A stretch of 64,000 nt of DNA from CAWAYH01 sp963786195 (lineage in GTDB: Bacteria > Acidobacteriota > Vicinamibacteria > Vicinamibacterales > 2-12-FULL-66-21). The position numbers were made by a program, and so were the translations under genes. Below the pieces are notes generated by a model, which was given only the letters and a program-made list of their open reading frames with translations, was not told the DNA's origin and made no database searches. Positions within the stretch are counted from its first letter, which is position 1. Each line of letters begins with the position of its first letter. Below, in pieces: positions 52,660 through 60,493 of the stretch. The stretch spans positions 372,001-436,000 of the forward strand of contig CAWAYH010000006.1 in NCBI GenBank assembly GCA_963786195.1. Reading direction: 5' to 3'.

Positions 52660-54149
52660 GAGGCCTGCCTGACCGGCGCAGTCGCCAGTTGCATCACCGA
52701 TTCCTCGTTCGCACGCTCCGCCGGAAGCTCACCCTGCAGGCGGCCCTCGCGCATCACGATGATGCGGTGGGCCATCGACAGGACCTCGGGGAGATCGCTC
52801 GACACGACCAGGCAGGCGGCGCCTTCACGCGCCTGCCGCCGGATGATGGCGTGGATCTCGGCCTTCGCGCCGACGTCGACGCCCTTGGTCGGCTCGTCCA
52901 TGAGAAACACTCTCGGCCGGATTCCAAGCCACCGGGCGAGCACGACCTTCTGCTGATTGCCGCCGCTCAGGCTGTCAGGCGTGACGTCCACGCTCTCCGC
53001 CTTGATGCGCCACGTGTCGATCAGGCTTCGGCTGAACGCGCGCTCCTCGCTGCTGCGCACCAACCATCGCCTCGTCGTCGTCGCTCGCGGCAGCACGAGA
53101 TTGTGGCGCAGCGTCATGTTGAACAGGAGCCCCTGCCGCTGACGATCCTCTGGCACGAGCGCAATGCCGGCACGCGTCGCCGCGAGCACGCTGCCGGGCG
53201 CGAGCGCCTGGCCCCCGAGCGAAATCTCGCCGCGGGCGGCGCGATGCAATCCGAAGATCGTCTCCAGCAGCTCGGATCGACCCGAACCGACGAGGCCGAA
53301 CAGGCCGAGCACCTCACCGCGATGGAGGTCGAAGCTCACATCGTCGACGGAAGGCGGCCGCGTCAGCCCGCGGACGCGCAACACGGACTCACCGTGTGCC
53401 GGCCCCGAATCGGTCTCGCGGGGCGGAAGATCGCGCCCGACCATCGCGCGGACGATGTCGTCGTGTGTCACGGCGGAACGATCGAATGTCCCCACGTAGC
53501 GACCGTCGCGGAGGACGGTGATCCGGTCGCACAGACGGAAGACCTCGGGAATACGGTGCGAGACGTACAGGATCGTGACGCCCCGCTCCTTCAGCGACTC
53601 GAGCACACGAAAGAGGTGATCGGCTTCGGAGGACGTCAGCGCCGTCGTGGGCTCGTCGAGTACGAGGACTCGACAATCGAACGCCAGCGCGCGCGCGACC
53701 TGCACGAGCTGGCAGTGCGCCGCGGACAGATGTTCCATCCGCGCGCCCGGTGGCAGTGGGAGGTGGAGGAGCGCGAGGATCTCGCTCGTGCGCGCGCGCA
53801 TTTCGCGTTCCCGCAGCACCCCGCCGCGGCCCGTGAGCTCGCGGCCGGCGAAGATGTTGCCGCTCACCGTGAGATTCGGGAAGGCGAGCATCTCCTGGTA
53901 GACCATCCCGATGCCGTGCGCGAGGGCCTCGCGGGGACCGGACAGCGACAACCGCTCGTCTTCCCACCTGATCTCGCCCCGGTCCGGCCGCTGCACGCCG
54001 GCGAGAATCTTGAGCAGCGTGGACTTGCCGGCTCCGTTCTCCCCCATCAGCGCGTGGGTCTCGCCCCGGCGGACGGACAGGCTCACACCGCTCAGCGCGC
54101 GGACGGCGCCGAATGACTTGTGGATGTCGCGGAACTCCAGTCCGGGCAC
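52656..54149 (-). CDS. Sugar ABC transporter ATP-binding protein with two ATPase domains (RbsA/XylG type)
   Basis: Cytoplasmic motor of the importer. Domain 1: Walker A GENGAGKST (about residues 36-44), degenerate signature LSAAHCQLVQVARAL, Walker B VLVLDEPTTAL. Domain 2: altered Walker A LVGSGRSELLE as usual for this family, signature LSGGNQQKVVLARWL (about residue 396), Walker B VFLMDEPTKGVDVGAKAEI. 497 aa, typical of CUT2 transporters. Six bp after the lactonase gene and overlapping the permease. Confidence 0.95.
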   Translation of the reverse strand: MPGLEFRDIHKSFGAVRALSGVSLSVRRGETHALMGENGAGKSTLLKILAGVQRPDRGEIRWEDERLSLSGPREALAHGIGMVYQEMLAFPNLTVSGNIFAGRELTGRGGVLREREMRARTSEILALLHLPLPPGARMEHLSAAHCQLVQVARALAFDCRVLVLDEPTTALTSSEADHLFRVLESLKERGVTILYVSHRIPEVFRLCDRITVLRDGRYVGTFDRSAVTHDDIVRAMVGRDLPPRETDSGPAHGESVLRVRGLTRPPSVDDVSFDLHRGEVLGLFGLVGSGRSELLETIFGLHRAARGEISLGGQALAPGSVLAATRAGIALVPEDRQRQGLLFNMTLRHNLVLPRATTTRRWLVRSSEERAFSRSLIDTWRIKAESVDVTPDSLSGGNQQKVVLARWLGIRPRVFLMDEPTKGVDVGAKAEIHAIIRRQAREGAACLVVSSDLPEVLSMAHRIIVMREGRLQGELPAERANEESVMQLATAPVRQAS

Positions 54150-54155
54150 GCGCCG

Positions 54156-55055
54156 CTAGCCTCGGAACGCGTGCGCCGGACGCCCGGCGACGCCGGGTCG
54201 GTGCCTGAAAAGTCCGCCGGCGGACGGCTGACGCCCCCGCTCTTCGTCGGAGAGCGCGCACGTGGCGCTGGTGATGTAGAGATCGTCGAGATCGGGACCG
54301 CCGAACGCGCAGGTCGTCGGGTGCGTCACCGGGAGCCGCACGACGCGATCGAGGCGGCCATCCGGCTGGTAGCGCCGAACGGCGCCGCCGCCCCACAGCG
54401 CGACCCAGACACCGCCCTCCGAATCAACAGTGAGGCCGTCCGGGAAACCGTCCGCCGGATCGATGGTGGCAAACTCGCGGCGGTTGGCGATCGAGCCATC
54501 GGCCGCGTCGAAGTCGAACCGATCGATCCGGCTCGTCAACGTGTCGACGTAATACATCGTCCGGCCGTCGAGGCTCCAGTCGAGGCCGTTCGAGATGCCG
54601 ACGGGCGTGATCATCGTGTGCACCCGGCCGTCAGGATCGAGCCGGTAGAGCGTGCCCTGACCCGGCCCCGCGTCCAGGGCCATCGTGCCGGCCCAGAAAC
54701 GCCCGGCGGCGTCGCAGCCGCCGTCGTTCATGCGGTTGTCGCGACGGTCGGCTTCGACGGGCGCGATGAAGTCGAGGGCGCCGCTGTCCGGATCCAGCCG
54801 CGCGAAGCCGTCACGCAACGCGAGCATCAGGCCGCCGCTGCTGCACGGCACAGCCGCGCCCACGGGCTGCCCTACGTCGATCCGTCGGTCGGTGCCATCA
54901 GCGGGATTGAACAGGTGCACGCAGCCCGGCATGATGTCGATCCAGATGAGGCGCGCGATTCCACGGTCCCAGGTCGCGCCTTCGCCGAGCTCGGCGCGGG
55001 CATCGAGCGCCAGATCGACGTCGGTGAAATGACGAACGCCTGTCTGCGTCTGCAT
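54156..55055 (-). CDS. SMP-30/gluconolactonase-family sugar lactonase
   Basis: Opens an aldonolactone made by the sugar dehydrogenase. Six-bladed propeller with the metal ligands in ARAELGEGATWD (Glu), NRMNDGGCDAAGRFWAGTM (Asn-Asp-Gly), GISNGLDWSLDGRTMYYVD (Asn) and DGFPDGLTVDSEGGVWVAL (Asp-Gly). 299 aa, normal. Start ATG at 55055, 12 bp after the dehydratase stop. In context with SDR and dehydratase it forms the second step of an oxidative, non-phosphorylating aldose route (arabinose, xylose, galactose or fucose cannot be distinguished). Confidence 0.92.
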   Translation of the reverse strand: MQTQTGVRHFTDVDLALDARAELGEGATWDRGIARLIWIDIMPGCVHLFNPADGTDRRIDVGQPVGAAVPCSSGGLMLALRDGFARLDPDSGALDFIAPVEADRRDNRMNDGGCDAAGRFWAGTMALDAGPGQGTLYRLDPDGRVHTMITPVGISNGLDWSLDGRTMYYVDTLTSRIDRFDFDAADGSIANRREFATIDPADGFPDGLTVDSEGGVWVALWGGGAVRRYQPDGRLDRVVRLPVTHPTTCAFGGPDLDDLYITSATCALSDEERGRQPSAGGLFRHRPGVAGRPAHAFRG

Positions 55056-55067
55056 GTCGCGCGTGGG

Positions 55068-56255
55068 TCAGCCCTGCGCCTTGAGCGTGGCGGTCCCGAA
55101 CCCGCGACGCTCCCACCCTTCCTCGAACAGGCGAATCATGCCGCCGGTCCGCGGATGTTCCGCGCACGCGTCGTGATTCAGCGTCAGCCCGAGTCCGGGC
55201 CGTTCCGGCAGACCAAAACAGCCGTCGGACTCGACGCGCGGCGAGTGGTCGACGAGCGTGTGGACCCACGAGTCGGCAAAGTCGTTGAAGTGCTCGAGCA
55301 GCTTGTAATTGGATGTCGCGATCGCGAAGTGGAGGTTGGCCATCGTGCCGACCGGACCGCAGACGTTGTGCGGCGCCATGAGCAGGTAATAGGCATCGGC
55401 CCAGCCCGCGAGCCGCTTCATCGGCAGAAACCCGCCGAAGTGCGTGAGGTCGACCTGCACGATGTCGACGAGGCCCTGCTCGATGTACACGCGGATGTCT
55501 TCCATCACGTGAGCGCGCTCGCCGGTGGCGATCGGCAGCCGCGTCGCAGCGCGCACGCGCTTCATCGCCTGCGGGTTCTCGGGCGGAACGGGTTCCTCGA
55601 TCCAGTCCGGCGCGAAGGCTTCGAGCTTGCCCGCCACGCGAGCCGCCGTGGCCGGCGTGAAGCGGCCGTGCATCTCGACGAGAATCTGGACGTCCGGACC
55701 GACGGCCTCGCGGACGGCCGCCACGATATTGAGCGCGCGCCGCTCTTCAGCCGGCGAGAGTTCCGCGTCGGCTGCGCCGAACGGATCGAGCTTGAGCGCG
55801 CCGTAGCCACGCTCGATGACGCCGCGCGCGAGCCTCCCGATGGCGCTCGGATCGCGATCGGACTGATACCATCCGTTGGCGTACGCCTGCACGCGGCTCC
55901 GGAATCGACCGCCGAGCAGCTTCCAGACGGGAACGCCCAGCGCCTGCCCTTTCAGGTCCCAGCACGCGATGTCGAATGCGGCGAGCGCCGACTGAGTGAC
56001 CTCACCGGGACGGCTGTAGTCGGACCGCTGGATCTTCCACGCGAGCAGCTCGACGTCGAACGGATCGGCGCCGATGACGTGGCGCGGCCCGAGCTCGTGC
56101 ACACAGGCGAGCAGCGTATCGGTGCGGTTGACCATCCGCACTTCGCCCACGCCCGTGAGACCGTTTTCGGTCGTGAGCTCGACGAACACGAGCTCCCGCC
56201 ACGGCGTGCCGACGACGGTGGTGCGAATCTCTTCGATTCTCAGAGACCGCATCAT
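55068..56255 (-). CDS. Enolase-superfamily aldonate dehydratase (galactonate-dehydratase-like)
   Basis: Predicted to dehydrate the aldonic acid released by the lactonase to a 2-keto-3-deoxy acid. Motifs match the DgoD group: ILVEMHGRFTPATA, WIEEPVPPENPQAM, PIATGERAHV, VDLTHFGGFLPMKRLAG, APHNVCGPVGTMAN. The first metal ligand position, Asp in E. coli DgoD, is Glu here (VEMHGRF); the neighbouring His is kept. Glu is tolerated in other enolase-superfamily groups, so activity is not excluded, but the acid used may differ. 395 aa. Overlaps the U32-like gene by 4 bp. Confidence 0.88.
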   Translation of the reverse strand: MMRSLRIEEIRTTVVGTPWRELVFVELTTENGLTGVGEVRMVNRTDTLLACVHELGPRHVIGADPFDVELLAWKIQRSDYSRPGEVTQSALAAFDIACWDLKGQALGVPVWKLLGGRFRSRVQAYANGWYQSDRDPSAIGRLARGVIERGYGALKLDPFGAADAELSPAEERRALNIVAAVREAVGPDVQILVEMHGRFTPATAARVAGKLEAFAPDWIEEPVPPENPQAMKRVRAATRLPIATGERAHVMEDIRVYIEQGLVDIVQVDLTHFGGFLPMKRLAGWADAYYLLMAPHNVCGPVGTMANLHFAIATSNYKLLEHFNDFADSWVHTLVDHSPRVESDGCFGLPERPGLGLTLNHDACAEHPRTGGMIRLFEEGWERRGFGTATLKAQG

Positions 56256-57163
56256 ACGCTGACCCCGATAGGTGACGCCACAGCCTCTGGCGCGTAGCGC
56301 CGGAGGAGACCCAGGCCGATCGCGGCGCGCCGCACGCGCTCGCGCGACAGCGCCAGAACCGTCTGCTCGAGATGCTGGCCGCTCGGATAGAGGCCCGGCG
56401 AATTGCGCAGGCCGAACTTGAGATAGATGGGGGCGCCCACCCGCACGAGCTCGGGAATCTCGTAGTGGCGGACCGCACCGCCGAAATCGTCCGGGCTCTC
56501 GACGTAGAAGTCGATCGCCGCGTCGACGGCCTGCCGGATCGCGGCGATCTGCGCCAGCGTCAGATCCACCGGCAGATTGATCGACGTCGCGCCGAGATCC
56601 TCCATCAGGCGCGCGGCCGCCGGATTCGAGGCCGCGAGCGTCACCGACGTCTTCAGGACGAAATCCGACGGCAGATCGCCCTGCTGTTTCATGCGTCCGA
56701 GCACCCGGAGATGTCCAAGGTCTGCCACCAGCACCGAGGTGATCCCGAGCGTCAGGCCGTGGAGGACGTCTTCGATCCCGAAGGCGAGCTGATCCGCGCC
56801 GCGCAACGAAGATCCGACGACGCGACCAGACGCGCTGGCCGCCTGCATGCCGACGTCCCAGTTCGCGCGCGGTCCGACGAAGAGGCAGACTTCGATGCCA
56901 TGCTGCCTGCCGAGCGACACCATCTCGCGGATCTCGTCATCGGTCTGCAGCATGATGCCGCTGCCCTGGCTGACGCGATGGACTGGCACCTGGTGTTCGG
57001 CGGCGGCGCGGATCACCGTGTCCAGCGCGCGCGGGCCTTCGGTGGATGGAATCTCAATCCGATACTGGCCGCCGTCCGTGAACCGCTTTCGCGACTGAGG
57101 AAGGTCGTGTGCGTCTCGTGCGGGAAGGTTCAGGCGGGTCAGGATTTCACGGGATTTGGTCAT
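56252..57163 (-). CDS. U32-peptidase-like / TIM-barrel protein within sugar-acid operon
   Basis: 303-aa soluble protein resembling U32 'peptidase' family members, which are barrels that in studied cases act in hydroxylation or modification rather than proteolysis. Visible features: YRIEIPSTEGPRALDTVIRAAAEHQVPVHRVSQGSGIMLQTDDEIREMVSLG, LFVGPRANWD, VLVADLGHLRVLGRMKQQGDLPSDFVLKTSVTLAASNPAAARLMEDLGATSINLPVDLT, VRVGAPIYLKFGLRN. No metal or Cys cluster is seen. Overlaps the dehydratase gene, so it likely works in the same pathway, perhaps as the missing aldolase or as a regulator; this is speculative. An AACCGA array immediately precedes the start. Confidence 0.6.
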   Translation of the reverse strand: MTKSREILTRLNLPARDAHDLPQSRKRFTDGGQYRIEIPSTEGPRALDTVIRAAAEHQVPVHRVSQGSGIMLQTDDEIREMVSLGRQHGIEVCLFVGPRANWDVGMQAASASGRVVGSSLRGADQLAFGIEDVLHGLTLGITSVLVADLGHLRVLGRMKQQGDLPSDFVLKTSVTLAASNPAAARLMEDLGATSINLPVDLTLAQIAAIRQAVDAAIDFYVESPDDFGGAVRHYEIPELVRVGAPIYLKFGLRNSPGLYPSGQHLEQTVLALSRERVRRAAIGLGLLRRYAPEAVASPIGVSV

Positions 57164-57170
57164 ACTGCTT

Positions 57171-57236
57171 ACCGGTTATCGGTTGTCGGTTTTTGGTTGT
57201 CGGTTTTTTGGTTATCGGTTTTTGGTTGTCGGTTGT
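57171..57236 (-). repeat. AACCGAC array upstream of the U32-like gene
   Basis: Read on the minus strand: AACCGACAACCAAAAACC, AACCGATAACC and AACCGACAACCGATAACC units ending about 8 bp before the ATG at 57163. It fills the only sizeable gap (80 bp) inside the eight-gene operon. Same orientation relative to the downstream gene as all other copies. Confidence 0.9.
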
Positions 57237-57243
57237 TCGTGGC

Positions 57244-58017
57244 TCACGTCGCGAATCGGATTCCGAGGCCGCAGTCGACGGACAGCGAGGCGCCTGTCAT
57301 TGCCGAGGCTTCGTCGGACGCGACGAATGCGACGAGGTTCGCGACTTCGGCGGGCGAGGCGATGCGGCCCATGGGGTGCGCGTCCAGCACGCTCTGTTCT
57401 GCCGCGGCGGGATTCGGCTGCATCCGGAACCAGTCCTCCACGAGACGCGTGCGCGTCCAGCCGGGCAGCACGGCGTTCACCCTGATGTTGTCGCGCCCGT
57501 AGTCCAGCGCGAGGCTGCGCGTCAATCCGACGAGACCGGACTTCGCCGCCGCATACGGGAACATGCCGGCCATCGTCAATCGCGAGTGGATCGACGCGAT
57601 GTTCACGATCGAGCCGCGCCTGGCCCGCTTCATGGGTCCGAGCGCGTGCTTGGTGCACAGCCACGCGCCCTTCAGGTCCACCGCGAAGACGGCGTCCCAC
57701 TCCGCCTCCGTCATCGTCGCCGCGTCGAAATACGCGTTGACGCCGGCGTTGTTGACGAGAATGTCGATGGTGCCGTGGCGGTTGGCGACGTCGCCGATCA
57801 TGTGCGCCACGTCGGCCTCGCGCGTGACGTCGGCCCGGGTGAACGCGACGCCGAGTCCCGCGGAGGTCAGCTCGCGAGCGGTGTCCTCACCGCTGCCGCG
57901 CTCGAGATCGCAGAACGTCACCTGCGCGCCTTCCCGCGCGAGCTTTTCCACGATCGCGCGGCCGATCCCTCGGGCCCCGCCCGTCACGATCGCGATCCTG
58001 GCGTCCAGTCGCCCCAT
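57244..58017 (-). CDS. Short-chain dehydrogenase/reductase, probable sugar dehydrogenase
   Basis: Classical SDR: cofactor motif TGGARGIG (residues 12-19), Asp for NAD preference in VTFCDLERG, NNAG near 90, catalytic Ser in VNIASIHS and Tyr-x3-Lys in PYAAAKSG, then LVGLTRSLALDYGRDNIRVNAVLPGW. 257 aa, normal. In the operon it would oxidise the imported aldose to a lactone, which the SMP-30 enzyme opens. The gene start (MGRLDARIAIVTGG) is well placed for the Rossmann fold, but lies inside the upstream regulator reading frame by 131 bp. Confidence 0.92.
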   Translation of the reverse strand: MGRLDARIAIVTGGARGIGRAIVEKLAREGAQVTFCDLERGSGEDTARELTSAGLGVAFTRADVTREADVAHMIGDVANRHGTIDILVNNAGVNAYFDAATMTEAEWDAVFAVDLKGAWLCTKHALGPMKRARRGSIVNIASIHSRLTMAGMFPYAAAKSGLVGLTRSLALDYGRDNIRVNAVLPGWTRTRLVEDWFRMQPNPAAAEQSVLDAHPMGRIASPAEVANLVAFVASDEASAMTGASLSVDCGLGIRFAT

Positions 58018-58738
58018 GCACCTCTCCGTCGGGAAGCCGGCCGATTTCGCGGGCCGTCTCGGCCACGAGGCTGCGCATCGCCGTGCGCGCGCGCGCCGGT
58101 CTGCGAGCCACGATGGCGTCGAGAATCGCGCGATGCTTGGGCAGCGATCGGCGTGCGCTGCCCGGGAGGCGGCTCGTCGTGCTGAAGCTGACGATCAGCG
58201 CGGAATAGACCACGCGCGTCATCTGCTCGAGCAATTCGTTGCCGCAGGCGCGCAGGATGATCAGGTGGAACCGCATGTCGGCTTCGACGAACGCGTCCAC
58301 GTTCGCGCGCGTACCAGCGAGCGCCGCTTCCATGTCCGCGTACGCGGCCTCGAGCGCCGCGACAGCCGCGCTGTCGGCGCGCCCGGCCGCGAGCGCGGCG
58401 GCCTGCGGCTCGATCACCGCGCGCACCTCGGTGAGCTTTCCAAGGAACATGCGGCGCGGCGTCCCGTCGTGCTGCCACGCCATGACGTCGGGGTCGAGCA
58501 GGTTCCAGGACTCGCGGGGGCTGACGCGCGTGCCCGTCTTGGGGCGCGCGACGACCAGACCCTTGGCGGCCAGCACCCTGATGGCCTCGCGCAGCGCGGT
58601 CCGGCTGGCCGGCAGACTCCCCGGCGTCTGCAGGGTTTCGCCGGGCCGAATGTCGCCGTTGAGGATCCGCCGCCCCAGCGCGTGCACGATACGCCCGTGG
58701 AGGTTGCGATGCGGGTAGACGTGGGACACGGAAGCCAT
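57887..58738 (-). CDS. FadR-subfamily GntR transcriptional regulator
   Basis: Ligand-responsive DNA-binding protein, first gene of the sugar-oxidation/ABC operon. Winged helix: LHGRIVHALGRRILNGDIRPGETL and SRTALREAIRVLAAKGLVVARPKTGTRV (recognition helix). The FCD effector domain follows: LTEVRAVIEPQAAALAAGRA, DAFVEADMRFHLIILRACGNELLEQM (metal Asp/His), HRAILDAIVARRPARARTAMRSLV (His). The true end is probably near REIGRLPDGEV (about 58019); the last 43 residues are an Arg/Asp-rich run read through the SDR gene, suggesting a lost stop by indel. Start at 58738. Operator-like sites TAGTATKACYA occur before GH51 and two receptor genes. Confidence 0.88.
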   Translation of the reverse strand: MASVSHVYPHRNLHGRIVHALGRRILNGDIRPGETLQTPGSLPASRTALREAIRVLAAKGLVVARPKTGTRVSPRESWNLLDPDVMAWQHDGTPRRMFLGKLTEVRAVIEPQAAALAAGRADSAAVAALEAAYADMEAALAGTRANVDAFVEADMRFHLIILRACGNELLEQMTRVVYSALIVSFSTTSRLPGSARRSLPKHRAILDAIVARRPARARTAMRSLVAETAREIGRLPDGEVHGATGRQDRDRDGRGPRDRPRDRGKARAGRRAGDVLRSRARQR

Positions 58739-58755
58739 GGCTGAACGCGGGGATA

Positions 58756-58766
58756 TGATAATACTT
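58756..58766. promoter_or_regulatory. Degenerate FadR-type operator upstream of its own candidate regulator
   Basis: TGATAATACTT in an AT-rich patch 18 bp upstream of the regulator start codon. It keeps seven of the eleven positions of TAGTATTACTA when read on the better strand and sits where autoregulation would occur. Weak by itself. Confidence 0.3.
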
Positions 58767-58773
58767 TATCCCG

Positions 58774-58793
58774 GCCTGAGCGGAGTCGAAGGG
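58774..58793 (+). repeat. Single CCTGAGCGGAGTCGAAGGG unit
   Basis: One copy of the 19-20 bp unit that bounds the nested element at 31197-31295, here in the divergent region between the regulator and the second epimerase. Confidence 0.7.
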
Positions 58794-58813
58794 CCTGTGT
58801 GAGGAGTCTCGTG

Positions 58814-59947
58814 ATGCGGATGTTCATTGCCACGGCGGTTCTGGCGTGCCTGGCCCTGGGCGCGGGCGCTCAGACGGGCCGGACCGCCGGGGTGGCGCGC
58901 GTCGCCACCGGCGCAACGTTCGAAGGCAAGCCCATCGACATCTTCACCCTCACCAACTCGTCAGGCGTCACTGTCCGAGCCATCACCTACGGCGGCATCA
59001 TCACGTCCTGGAGGGTTCCGGATCGGTCCGGCTCGATGGCGGACATCGTGCTCGGCTATGACGATCCGACGGGATACATCAAGAACAACTCGCCCTTCTT
59101 CGGCGCGATCATCGGGCGGTACGGGAACCGGATCGGGAAAGCGCAGTTCGCGCTGGACGGTAAGACGTATAAGCTGGCGGCCAATGACGGCCAGAACCAC
59201 CTGCACGGCGGCAAGCGCGGATTCGACAAGGTGCTGTGGGACGGCGAAGCCGTCAAGAACACCGAGGGCCCGACGGTGGCGTTCGCCCGCACGAGCCCTG
59301 ACGGCGAGGAGGGTTATCCCGGAGCGCTCAAGGTCCGCGTCACGTACACGCTGACCGAAAAAAACGAGCTCATCGTGTCGTACGAGGCGACGACCGACAA
59401 GCCGACGACCGTCAACCTGACGCAGCACAGCTACTTCAACCTGGCGGGACAGGGAACGCGCGACATCCTCGGGCACGAGCTGCGAATCAACGCGGATCGC
59501 TATACGCCGGTCGACGCGACGCTGATTCCAACCGGTGAGCTGGCGCCCGTCGAGGGAACGCCGTTCGACTTCCGCAAGGCCACCGCGATCGGCGCGCGCA
59601 TCAACGGGGAACACCCGCAGCTGAAGTTCGGCCGCGGCTACGATCACAACTGGGTGCTCGCGCGCCAGGCCGGCGGCCTGTCGCTCGCCGCCGAGGTCTT
59701 CGAGCCGGGCAGCGGACGTACGCTGCAGGTTCGAACGACCGAACCGGGATTGCAGTTCTACGCAGGCAATTTTCTCGACGGAACCATCACCGGCAAAGAG
59801 GGGCGCGTATACCGCCACCGGTACGGCTTCTGCCTCGAGACTCAGCACTTCCCCGATTCACCGAACCAGGCCAAATTCCCATCGACGACTCTGCGCCCCG
59901 GCGAGACGTACCGATCGCGAACGGTGTTCACGACTGGCGTCAAATAG
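58814..59947 (+). CDS. galM: Aldose 1-epimerase, exported, second copy
   Basis: Same family as the gene at 26029 and clearly paralogous over the whole length (SPFFGAIIGRYGNRIGKAQF, NDGQNHLHGGKRGFDKVLWDG, NLTQHSYFNLAGQGTRDILGHELRINADRYTPVDATLIPTGEL, FCLETQHFPDSPNQAKFPSTTLRPGETYRSRTVF). Catalytic His residues and Glu are present. Start: GAGGAG at 58801 is 8 bp before ATG 58814; signal MRMFIATAVLACLALGAGA. 377 aa, open throughout. Divergent from the regulator/ABC operon, so likely supplies the anomer used by the importer or dehydrogenase. Confidence 0.93.
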   Translation: MRMFIATAVLACLALGAGAQTGRTAGVARVATGATFEGKPIDIFTLTNSSGVTVRAITYGGIITSWRVPDRSGSMADIVLGYDDPTGYIKNNSPFFGAIIGRYGNRIGKAQFALDGKTYKLAANDGQNHLHGGKRGFDKVLWDGEAVKNTEGPTVAFARTSPDGEEGYPGALKVRVTYTLTEKNELIVSYEATTDKPTTVNLTQHSYFNLAGQGTRDILGHELRINADRYTPVDATLIPTGELAPVEGTPFDFRKATAIGARINGEHPQLKFGRGYDHNWVLARQAGGLSLAAEVFEPGSGRTLQVRTTEPGLQFYAGNFLDGTITGKEGRVYRHRYGFCLETQHFPDSPNQAKFPSTTLRPGETYRSRTVFTTGVK

Positions 59948-59980
59948 GTCGGCACGCGCTTCGCAACAGCTCCGCGCGCG

Positions 59981-60493
59981 ATGATCAGGTTGGAACAGGT
60001 GCGTGGGGAAATGCTCGAACGCTTCGAGCGCGTGGATCGGCGGTTTGCGCAGAACGAGCAGCGCCTGGGCCGGATCGATCAACGTCTCAACGAGATCACC
60101 GATCGAGTGGAGGTGCTGAGACTCGAGTTGCTCGAGCAACTCGAGTTGCTGGCGCTGTCCGCGGTTCTCACAGGAGAATGGGAGAACGGAGAAACGGAGA
60201 AGATCTACAGGAGAAAGAGAGGAAGGGAGAATTCTAACTCCTGGTGCCAGTATTGCCCGAACTTTCAAAAACTTCTGGCCCCGGAAGTTTCTCCCTTCCT
60301 CCCTTTCTCCTGTGTGCAGTCGCCCGTTGCTCCTGCTCGAGGTGCGAGCCTCGACCAGGACTACGAGTGTTCCACGTCAGTGTCTTGCACGCTCAGACGC
60401 CACGGCTGCCCATGCGCTTCGAGATCCCAGTTGAAGAAGTCTGTAGCGATCCGCAGCGCTCCCAGCCTCTCGCGAGCCAGGCCCAGCAGCTGA
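59981..60493 (+). CDS. Short coiled-coil reading frame ending in repeats; possibly a gene remnant
   Basis: The first 55 or so residues (EQVRGEMLERFERVDRRFAQ, NEQRLGRIDQRLNEITDRVE, RLELLEQLELL) are a clear coiled coil of the kind found in small tail-anchored proteins. After that the frame runs through purine-rich GGAGAA repeats and then antisense to the next gene, so the rest is not credible. A perfect 24-bp palindrome made of three CTCGAG sites at 60122-60145 encodes the last coil turns. Probably the start of a gene cut off by repeat expansion. The stretch 60180-60360 holds nothing else but the repeat. Confidence 0.3.
   Translation: MIRLEQVRGEMLERFERVDRRFAQNEQRLGRIDQRLNEITDRVEVLRLELLEQLELLALSAVLTGEWENGETEKIYRRKRGRENSNSWCQYCPNFQKLLAPEVSPFLPFSCVQSPVAPARGASLDQDYECSTSVSCTLRRHGCPCASRSQLKKSVAIRSAPSLSRARPSS
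60170..60313. repeat. GGAGAA-type array with inverted partner
   Basis: Left: GGAGAATGGGAGAACGGAG, AACGGAGAAG and ACAGGAGAAAGAGAGGAAG units. The 25 bp at 60207-60231 recur inverted at 60289-60313 with one mismatch, enclosing 57 nt. Unrelated sequence to the AACCGA family but the same architecture. Lies between the epimerase (+) and the minus-strand cluster, so may end both transcripts. Confidence 0.8.

Noticed and set aside
54120..56297. 725-residue plus-strand reading frame opposite the lactonase and dehydratase
   Set aside because: Antisense to two genes with complete active-site motifs; no domain recognised.
59858..60268. 136-residue minus-strand frame near the second epimerase
   Set aside because: Overlaps the epimerase C-terminus and the GGAGAA repeat; the opposite strand has the more convincing coiled coil.
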